Source: a bacterium UBP17_UBA6191
GTDB taxonomy: Bacteria > Muiribacteriota > UBA6191
Reading direction: 5' to 3'
NCBI GenBank assembly: GCA_002422125.1
Contig: DITF01000223.1
Coordinates: 1-29,702 of the forward strand
Length of the DNA: 29,702 nucleotides
Part shown: positions 7,522 through 14,678 of the stretch, piece after piece
How positions within the stretch are numbered: position 1 is the stretch's first letter
How the letters are laid out: each line of letters starts with the position of its first letter
The notes under the pieces: generated by a model
What the model was told of the DNA's origin: nothing
The model's input: the letters and a program-made list of their open reading frames with translations, nothing else
Database searches by the model: none
Translations under genes and position numbers: made by a program

Positions 7522-8633
7522 AATGCAACGCTTGAGAAAATGCGAAAAAATAATTCTAGCAAAATATCCAGTCTTTGGCCGGGCCAGATAGATGCTGATA
7601 TTAAAATAAAACCCATGGTAGTAAGCGGAAACAAGGGTTTCAGCTTGTTTCTAATCCTATGAACTTTGGGATTCAATACACTAAAACGAATCCAGGCAAC
7701 CTGTAATCCTACGGCCAAAGCATGAATCATGGCCCAGATTAAATTGGTATGCCACAAACCTTGAAGCAGCCACCAAAGACCTAAAGACAAAAGAAAAGGC
7801 CAAACCCCAAAACGACCATACAATACTAACAGGGGTTGAAAAAAGCACTCTCTTAACACCCTAACGGTCGGAATATTCCAAGAAAGCCAGAACTCCACAG
7901 GACTTTTGGCCCAATAAACCCTGCCAAACAATGGCTCCGTAAAGACACAGCCAAACAATGCCAATAAGGCTCTAGAGAAATAAAAAATTGCCGACATTCC
8001 CAGAAAAAAAGCCGGACCTACCAGCAAAACTCCCATGCCTAAACTCTCAAAAGACAGACTTTGTAAATCCTGAGACTGATATACACCTTCTGTAAAATAA
8101 ACTCTTAGAAATTCAGCCCCATATCCAAATGAATAGGCTAAGGCAAGATTTCGTAAAAATTCTCTCCAAGCAGGTTTTTCTCGCTTCATTCCTTGGGCAT
8201 AGTCCGAAAACAACTCGGCACTACCCATCATAATGGCTGGATTCCACAAATAACTCAGCACTACCAAAACATCGGGCTTTTCTTTCCACTTAGGTGCGTG
8301 CACCAACAAATGTAAATGTCTTTGTAATGAAAATATTAAAAAAAACCAGGATTCCACACCAAAAAACAAACTAGGTTCCACGGATCTTGTCCCTAGGCAA
8401 TACACGCAAAAACCAATCAGTGACAGTATCAGGGCTTCAGAGGAAATCCAGTGCTGGCGAGCCAAAACTACTAGGCTAGAGCCTATCAGAATCACCGTGA
8501 TTACAGGATTTAGGGCCGCTACCAGAATCAAACCACAAACAATAAAAAAAATCTGACGACTGGCTCCAGCTAAATTCATGGAGCACAGTAAAAACAGTAC
8601 TATAAACGCTATTAGCTCAAGATTAAATAACAT
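7518..8633 (-). CDS. MBOAT-family membrane O-acyltransferase
   Basis: This is a 371-residue polytopic membrane protein with about ten hydrophobic segments. It carries the signature of membrane-bound O-acyltransferases (AlgI/DltB type): FWLSWNIPTVRVL (248-260), the counterpart of the FWxxWH segment, and QGLWHTNLIW (291-300) with the putative catalytic His295. LWNPAIMMGSAELFSDY (129-145) resembles the family's earlier FxPxxxxGPI region. Such enzymes move an acyl group from a cytoplasmic donor, for example a carrier protein, to a polymer or lipid outside the membrane. Here the donor is probably the ACP encoded two genes downstream, which recalls the DltB/DltC pairing. It lies 43 bases after nusB, without an obvious Shine-Dalgarno, and overlaps the next gene by four bases. 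The acceptor is unknown. Confidence 0.75.
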   Translation of the reverse strand: MLFNLELIAFIVLFLLCSMNLAGASRQIFFIVCGLILVAALNPVITVILIGSSLVVLARQHWISSEALILSLIGFCVYCLGTRSVEPSLFFGVESWFFLIFSLQRHLHLLVHAPKWKEKPDVLVVLSYLWNPAIMMGSAELFSDYAQGMKREKPAWREFLRNLALAYSFGYGAEFLRVYFTEGVYQSQDLQSLSFESLGMGVLLVGPAFFLGMSAIFYFSRALLALFGCVFTEPLFGRVYWAKSPVEFWLSWNIPTVRVLRECFFQPLLVLYGRFGVWPFLLSLGLWWLLQGLWHTNLIWAMIHALAVGLQVAWIRFSVLNPKVHRIRNKLKPLFPLTTMGFILISASIWPGQRLDILLELFFRIFSSVAL

Positions 8634-8676
8634 CGGTTATCTAAGCCATAGTCATTTCCAAAGCCGGACCCTTCGG

Positions 8677-9372
8677 TCACTCCTCATCATAGGTACCAAA
8701 ATCAAAAACATGGGTCTGGGAGGATTCTTTGCGGCGAACCTCCAAAAGCAGGGAAGCCAAAACCCCATTAATAAACTTATGTGAATTTTCCTGACAATAT
8801 TCAAGGGATAACTTGACGGCTTCGGCAATAATGACTTCTGGTGCCAGTTCTAGCGATTCCAAAAGCTCATAAGCAGCCAGACGCAAAATGGTTTTTTCCA
8901 TTATGCCAATTCTTTTTAAGTCCCATTTTTGCAAATGTTTTTGAATCAAAGGATCAAGAATCAAAACCTTCTGACAAACTGCCTCACACAGAACAGAGGC
9001 AAACTCCAAAGACTCTCTTAGGTTTGTCAACTCCTGATCCTCTACGGCCTCAGAATCTTGCTCCAAGGACTCATCAGGCTTTACAGGCGGGGAGTTCTCG
9101 TCTGACTCCATATCATCATCGTCAGGGACAGAACTTCGGGTCGGCACTAAAGCCACTCCCTGATCCTCTGGATTTGATGCTGCACTTTCTCCAGCTTGAG
9201 GGTCTTTGACAGCCTCCTCTACTGGTTCAGAATCCGATTCTTCTGGAACAGGAAATAATTCGGCCTGGATAAAATCCAGGGTATCTTTCCACACCGCTGA
9301 CTCCGATTCGCACACAAATTGCGAAAAAAGAGCCAGAATTGCTAATTCTCTTCCTTGGCTTCGTTTACCCAT
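8677..9372 (-). CDS. nusB: Transcription antitermination factor NusB with acidic insert
   Basis: NusB binds NusE (S10) and boxA RNA in the antitermination complex on rRNA operons. The N-terminus (MGKRSQGRELAILALFSQ) and the C-terminal half (DPLIQKHLQKWDLKRIG, ILRLAAYELL, PEVIIAEAVKLSLEY, KFINGVLASL) are typical NusB helices. Between them, residues about 40-115 form an extra stretch of some 75 residues rich in Glu, Asp, Ser and Pro, including a DDDD run. This makes the protein 231 residues, against about 130-160 normally. The ATG at 9372 is preferred over an upstream TTG (9408) because the conserved domain starts there. No Shine-Dalgarno is present and a -10 element ends seven bases upstream, so the mRNA may be leaderless. 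It heads the operon containing the acyltransferase and ketosynthase genes. Confidence 0.9.
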   Translation of the reverse strand: MGKRSQGRELAILALFSQFVCESESAVWKDTLDFIQAELFPVPEESDSEPVEEAVKDPQAGESAASNPEDQGVALVPTRSSVPDDDDMESDENSPPVKPDESLEQDSEAVEDQELTNLRESLEFASVLCEAVCQKVLILDPLIQKHLQKWDLKRIGIMEKTILRLAAYELLESLELAPEVIIAEAVKLSLEYCQENSHKFINGVLASLLLEVRRKESSQTHVFDFGTYDEE

Positions 9373-9384
9373 GTCGGCTATAAT
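9355..9384 (+). promoter_or_regulatory. Promoter of the TPR-mutS-mgtE operon
   Basis: TTGGCT (9355-9360), an 18-base spacer and a perfect TATAAT (9379-9384) predict a start near 9391 and a leader of about 35 bases before the TPR gene. The element lies partly inside the 5' end of nusB. Confidence 0.55.
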
Positions 9385-9408
9385 AAGCACTCCCTCAACA
9401 AAGAGCAA
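9380..9408 (-). promoter_or_regulatory. Promoter of the nusB-lipid operon
   Basis: On the minus strand TTGCTC (9408-9403), a 17-base spacer and TATTAT (9385-9380) predict initiation at about 9373-9372, the nusB ATG itself. The -10 shares its bases with the opposing TATAAT, so the two promoters should exclude each other. Confidence 0.45.
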
Positions 9409-9425
9409 GAAAAGTGAAATGACTG

Positions 9426-12400
9426 ATGAATAGAATCCTGGGCTTGTGCCTGTTGTTAAGTACCCTTCTTGGGTCTATCTCCATACTCGATAGTATGCCG
9501 GTCACGGTTCCAAAGATCGCAAATTCTGGGTTTGAACTGGCCGAGTTTTATATAAAAGAAGAACGATTTGATCAGGCTGTGCAAACCCTGAGACAAATTC
9601 TATTGGAACCCGGTAATGAGTCTGAGGAACAAAAGGCCACCTTTTTATTAGGCAAATCTCTTCTTTTTGGCAACCAACCTCAATTAGCCAAAACCGCCTT
9701 TGAACATCTCAATCAACACTGGCCCCAAAATCTCTACAGATCCGAGGCCGAGTTTTTGCTGATTGAGCATGATTTAAAAGGAATGACAAACGCCTTGAAT
9801 TTTGCCAGTGGATTCAAAATCATTCAAAGCTTTGCTCCATTTAGCCTAGATCTGGATTTTTTCCGCTACTTTGGTGGCTATGCCCGTGGGTACAACCTCA
9901 AACTTTTCACCCCTGTATCGCAAAAATTACAAACTTGGTTTACTTCCGAACAACCGGAACTAAAAATTAAGGCCCTGCTCACAGATGGGCTGGTACGAGT
10001 TATTGATTTAGGCGATTCCTCAGGTCAATCCAGTCTGGAAGCGGTGATTAAAGATGGGGACATCAACAGCCAACATCTGGCATCTGCCGCACTTTTTTTA
10101 ATCAAGGCCCGCTCCTCAATTCATGAACTATCCTCCATGCAAACCGTTTTGCCCAAGGACTGGCAAAAAAGTACCACTGGCCGGCTTACCCAGTTTTTAT
10201 GGATTCAAATTCTGGCTTGGGTGCATGGGGAATTTTATAAATCCGAGCAACTTTTGTCCGAACTGGAAAAATATGCCGACCCACAAATGCTTTTGGCTTT
10301 AAAACCCCATGCCGATCTTTTGCGAGCCATTACGGCCTCAGGCAAATCCCCTGAACAAAGACTGAGGCTTGCGCTAACGCTTAAGGATTACGGTAGCTAC
10401 TATTTTGCTCAAGAACAATTAAAACTCTTAATTCAAGAGCTTCGTCCTGGGCCAGTTCAAGCCAGAGCTCACTACGAGATTGCTCGTATTTTGCAGGATG
10501 ACACAGGGGATTTTGAGGCCGCTGAACCGCATTTAAAGTTAGCTCAGAGCATGCCGTTACCCAAAGAACTGCGCGAAGAAATTGAATGGAGAAGAATCAA
10601 AAGTCTATCCGCGAGAGATCAGGCCGCCCAAATGGAAAGGCTGGCTGGCCTTGATCTTCCGTACACCGAAGCCGCGATTTACAGACAGTTAAAAGCCAAA
10701 ACTCTAAATCCCCGCCTTATCAATAAATACTATCAGACCCTGGATCGAGTAGAACTCGACCCTGCATCCCGCAAGGATTTGTTGATCCAGCTTGCCGAGG
10801 TTTCTGAAGAAGCCCATCAGTACCCAAGAGCTCGTTTTTATCTGGAAATGTTGGCCAGACTTGATTTAGGCGAAGCCCAAAAACGATTGCAAAAAAATCT
10901 CCTGATGCAAAAGCTCCACGAGTCCAAATTGCAGCAGACTCTGTCCATCGAGCCAGAGAAACAGCAGTATCTGCAAGGCAAATATCTGTATCTCTTAGGC
11001 AAACCCGAGGAGGCAAAAAAAATACTTGAGACGATCCTGACTCAGAGGAGTATCTTTTCAGAAAAAGCCCGATTTGAAATATTTTTACACGAATTGGGTC
11101 CATTGCCTTATCAAGCCACTCAACTCCAGAAGCTAGTAGATTGGATCCATGAAAACCCCGACGAAGAAATTCGTTGGCAGTCGTTTTTGTTATGGCTAAG
11201 ACATTTGCACTTTGTGACCAGTGACATGGCCAATCTTGAGGAACAAAAACAAACCGAATTAAAAAACGGAATTTTAAAATCCTCGGATGAATTAATTACC
11301 AAGGTACTGAGGCAAAATAGTGGGGTGACGGCCCGAATGGAACAAGCCGCACCGCATTTGATTGAATTTATGCTTCATACAGGCAACAAAAAAGGGGCCT
11401 GGGATTTTTACGAGAAGTCGCTTCCAAACAAGGACACAGTAGAGTCGCTGACCCTGCGCCAAATTTTGGAAATTGCCGACAAAAAGCTCGAAGATGCCAG
11501 TCGAACCGCCATACTTTTAAGTCGTAGAAACCCTGAAAAACGCGAATTTTGGCTGGAAAAGGCTGTGTCCCTCCAATTGCAGAATATTCAGGATGACCCC
11601 AAATTTGTGGACCGCTATTTAAGCACCATGGAAGGTTTTGCCAAAACCCACGGAGACCAGTTTTTTGCCATTTTACAAGCCAGTCTTTTTCAACTCGGCA
11701 AAAAATTTGCCGATCGTGAAGAGGTCTTGAAACTGGTCTTGGAATATCAAAATCCTCTGATCGAGGCTGGGAGAAAGGAATTCAAGTTTCTGTTGGATGA
11801 GCTTCTGCGAGTGCACACTGAAGAAAAAGTTCATGCCACATTGGTAAAAATTAAAATTGCCCTCTTAGCCAAAATCGGCGATGCCTCTGATGAAAACTGG
11901 TTGTATCAAGTAATCCACAACTCCAAAGGACAAGTTCGTTTGGATGCACTCTTAGCCTTGGATTCCATGTACAAAAATCAATCCCGCAGCCTAAAAGAAT
12001 CCCCACGATTGGGCTGGCTTGAGGTTTTGTTTGAAGAACAGCTTAAAAACCAGGAGTTTTCGGAAAAGAACTCTGGGTATTTGGCCTATCTGATTATGGA
12101 ATGGGCTTTTTTGAGCCCGGAGTCAAGACAAATCAAACTAAAACAGAAGGTCAACTCTGATCTGGAAGAAGTCTTTTTGTTATCCAGAAAGGCCCTCAAT
12201 ATGCTTGAGGCCAAGAACTGGCCCCAAGCCAGTGAGTTAATTTCTGCCCTGTTAAAACATACCAAAACCCCTGCCAATCTAGCTTTTGATGTGTTGAAAG
12301 AAGCCTGGAATTCTTTAAATCCTCATCGTGAGAAAAAGATGGGCGAATTTAAGTCCTGGATTTTTCGTATCAAAGCCGAAGAGCTTCCTCCAGCTCAAAG

Positions 12401-14678
12401 AAGCGAGTTTCAGGCAATCTTAAAAAGGGTAAATGCTGAGTCCGTAATCACTGCTTTACGCAAAGATATTGATTGGGATGATCCTCAAAAGGCCAGTAAC
12501 ATTCGTATATTTTTTCAAATTGGCGACTTGTTTTTGAAGGATCTAAAAGATATACCGTCGGCAATCCATGTGTTTAATCAGATGAAGGAATATTTTTCTG
12601 ACCCGCAAACCAGGGCTGAGGTGAAGAACCGTGAAAAAGATTTGATTCTATTGGATGAGGTATACCGTCTTATGGCCACAGGAAATCTTGTTGATTCCAT
12701 TCGTGGTGCTGAAATTCTTCTGTTGCAGCTACAAAGACCAGAAGAAGCTTTAGACGGACTGGAAAAGGCTCTACTGCTTACTAAAACAGAAGCGGAAAGA
12801 GATGTTGTTCATATGCAAACGGCCCGTGTTTACCTTCAGATGCGAAACTCTGTGATGGCAGAAAAGGAAATGCAGAAATTAAGCCGTGGTTATGAAAATA
12901 TCTCTGCTTCTCTATTACAGCAAATTGAGGCAACCAGACTTTTGGCCTCTCTTCCTCCTCGCAACAAGGCCAATGAACAGGAATTGATACAGCACACTCG
13001 AATACATTTGTTGACATGGTTTGATATCCGCGAGGCTGAAAGAGTCTATGAATTGTTGCAGCAGAAGTTTCCATCACCCCAGGGTAGTTTAAGTGATGCC
13101 CGTGCCCTTTTGTGTCTGGATTTTTATAATTCTTTGATGGGTGTAAACGAACCGGCAAATGCCATGCGTTGGCTCAACCAAAGTATCAACCTAGCTCGCT
13201 CCCAAGAAGTTCAGGCCCAACTAAGCTATATGGCCGGATACCATGCCTACACCTATGATTTAAATCGGCAACTGGCCTATTCGGCATTTGAAAAATCCCA
13301 TCAGGTGGCTCCAGCCTCTGAATGGGCTCAATTGTCTCTTCTACATCTCATTGATTTATGTGAACAGGACAAAAACAGGGATCGGGCTCTTTTGCTTTTG
13401 GAAGAGTTAAAAAAGACTTTTAAACATGAACGAAATCTTCGTGAAATTCGTCCTAGGGAAGAAGAACTGCGAAAAAGTATACTTCTGGCCCGCCTAGATG
13501 AATTTCTGGAAAAACTGGGCCCAGAGGACAAAGGCATGATCTTAAAATCTGCCCGAAGTCTGGGAAGCAATACTGATTTTGTCAAAGAGGCTGAAAGCAA
13601 ATATCTTTTATACCTTCGTCTGGAAAAAGACAATACCATCGCTAGTCGGGTTCGGATGGAACTAGGAAATTTTTACCTGCAAACCAATCAATTACAAAAC
13701 GCCTTAAAGGCTTACAGGCAGGTGTATCAGGAAGCCCCAAAACACGAGACTCGCTTTGAAGCAGCTCTTTTAGCCATTCAGATTCTTGGGGACAAAATGG
13801 AAAACTACAACGGGGCTATTCAGCTAGGGAGAGAGGCCCGTAGACTGATGGTACCTCCTGTGGAAATCAAAAAAATTGACACAGAAATTCATCGTTACAA
13901 AGGGTTAATGTCCAAACAAAAGCCTGTGACCTTAAAAACTCTGGGTTATGGACATCTGGAAGCCATTCAAGAGATTAAACAAAACTTTTACCGCAAACGG
14001 GATCACATTGGAGCAGCAGCAGCCTACGAAACCTTGTTAAAACAAACCGAAAACTTTCAGCTACAGGTTGGAATCCACTATGAGCTAGCCCGTCTCTATG
14101 ATCTGAGACTCAAGGACTACCAAAACGCCTATCTACATTATAAGGCCTTCTTTAGCTTAGTAGACAATCCTGAGGTTAGCTCTGAAGTACTTTTAAGAAT
14201 TGCCGAATTGGAATTTTCTGAGTTTAAAAAATATCGTGATGCTCTTAAGACCTATCGTTTGTTTGCGGAAAGGTACCCATCCTCACGAAAATATGTGTCC
14301 GTCCTGTTTCAGGTAGCCGAAATTCTGGTTTCCAAAGAGCTTGACTACTCCGGGGCTTTGGATGTCTACACTGATATTGCCAATGCCTACCCACAAACAG
14401 ACTATGAACAAAAGGCTCTTTTATCCAGAGCCAAAGTACAGTCTGATCGACTCTCAGACTTTAATGGGGCTATTGCCACCTATCAATCCATTATCAATAA
14501 CTATTTTGACTCCGAGTTTGCCACCCAATCCCAATTTGAAATTGGTCGTCTATATGAAGTTCAACTCAACGATGAATTTCAGGCCATTGCCGCCTATCAG
14601 GAAGTCATAAATCGCTGGCCCAATTCTTCCCTAGCCACCGACTCCAGAAGACAGATTGATAAAATTCGCCGCCGTTAA
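9426..14678 (+). CDS. Giant exported tetratricopeptide-repeat protein
   Basis: This 1750-residue protein starts with a signal-peptide-like segment (MNRILGLCLLLSTLLGSISI). It is otherwise almost entirely alpha-helical repeat. An N-terminal TPR (AEFYIKEERFDQAVQTL, about 39-55) is followed by a long degenerate solenoid. The last 200 residues hold clear TPRs: YRDALKTYRLFAERYP, YSGALDVYTDIANAYP, FNGAIATYQSIINNY and FQAIAAYQEVINRWP. These resemble TPRs of cell-envelope proteins such as CpoB/YbgF or BamD. No catalytic domain is visible. It probably acts as a periplasmic or surface scaffold for protein complexes. It is the first gene of a five-gene operon, and its stop codon overlaps the mutS ATG by one base. 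Weak Shine-Dalgarno. No specific partner can be named. Confidence 0.8.
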   Translation: MNRILGLCLLLSTLLGSISILDSMPVTVPKIANSGFELAEFYIKEERFDQAVQTLRQILLEPGNESEEQKATFLLGKSLLFGNQPQLAKTAFEHLNQHWPQNLYRSEAEFLLIEHDLKGMTNALNFASGFKIIQSFAPFSLDLDFFRYFGGYARGYNLKLFTPVSQKLQTWFTSEQPELKIKALLTDGLVRVIDLGDSSGQSSLEAVIKDGDINSQHLASAALFLIKARSSIHELSSMQTVLPKDWQKSTTGRLTQFLWIQILAWVHGEFYKSEQLLSELEKYADPQMLLALKPHADLLRAITASGKSPEQRLRLALTLKDYGSYYFAQEQLKLLIQELRPGPVQARAHYEIARILQDDTGDFEAAEPHLKLAQSMPLPKELREEIEWRRIKSLSARDQAAQMERLAGLDLPYTEAAIYRQLKAKTLNPRLINKYYQTLDRVELDPASRKDLLIQLAEVSEEAHQYPRARFYLEMLARLDLGEAQKRLQKNLLMQKLHESKLQQTLSIEPEKQQYLQGKYLYLLGKPEEAKKILETILTQRSIFSEKARFEIFLHELGPLPYQATQLQKLVDWIHENPDEEIRWQSFLLWLRHLHFVTSDMANLEEQKQTELKNGILKSSDELITKVLRQNSGVTARMEQAAPHLIEFMLHTGNKKGAWDFYEKSLPNKDTVESLTLRQILEIADKKLEDASRTAILLSRRNPEKREFWLEKAVSLQLQNIQDDPKFVDRYLSTMEGFAKTHGDQFFAILQASLFQLGKKFADREEVLKLVLEYQNPLIEAGRKEFKFLLDELLRVHTEEKVHATLVKIKIALLAKIGDASDENWLYQVIHNSKGQVRLDALLALDSMYKNQSRSLKESPRLGWLEVLFEEQLKNQEFSEKNSGYLAYLIMEWAFLSPESRQIKLKQKVNSDLEEVFLLSRKALNMLEAKNWPQASELISALLKHTKTPANLAFDVLKEAWNSLNPHREKKMGEFKSWIFRIKAEELPPAQRSEFQAILKRVNAESVITALRKDIDWDDPQKASNIRIFFQIGDLFLKDLKDIPSAIHVFNQMKEYFSDPQTRAEVKNREKDLILLDEVYRLMATGNLVDSIRGAEILLLQLQRPEEALDGLEKALLLTKTEAERDVVHMQTARVYLQMRNSVMAEKEMQKLSRGYENISASLLQQIEATRLLASLPPRNKANEQELIQHTRIHLLTWFDIREAERVYELLQQKFPSPQGSLSDARALLCLDFYNSLMGVNEPANAMRWLNQSINLARSQEVQAQLSYMAGYHAYTYDLNRQLAYSAFEKSHQVAPASEWAQLSLLHLIDLCEQDKNRDRALLLLEELKKTFKHERNLREIRPREEELRKSILLARLDEFLEKLGPEDKGMILKSARSLGSNTDFVKEAESKYLLYLRLEKDNTIASRVRMELGNFYLQTNQLQNALKAYRQVYQEAPKHETRFEAALLAIQILGDKMENYNGAIQLGREARRLMVPPVEIKKIDTEIHRYKGLMSKQKPVTLKTLGYGHLEAIQEIKQNFYRKRDHIGAAAAYETLLKQTENFQLQVGIHYELARLYDLRLKDYQNAYLHYKAFFSLVDNPEVSSEVLLRIAELEFSEFKKYRDALKTYRLFAERYPSSRKYVSVLFQVAEILVSKELDYSGALDVYTDIANAYPQTDYEQKALLSRAKVQSDRLSDFNGAIATYQSIINNYFDSEFATQSQFEIGRLYEVQLNDEFQAIAAYQEVINRWPNSSLATDSRRQIDKIRRR

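Noticed and set aside
8841..9209. A 122-codon open frame opposite nusB
   Set aside because: It lies over the acidic NusB insert, whose codon bias removes stops on the other strand. No start signal or recognisable domain.
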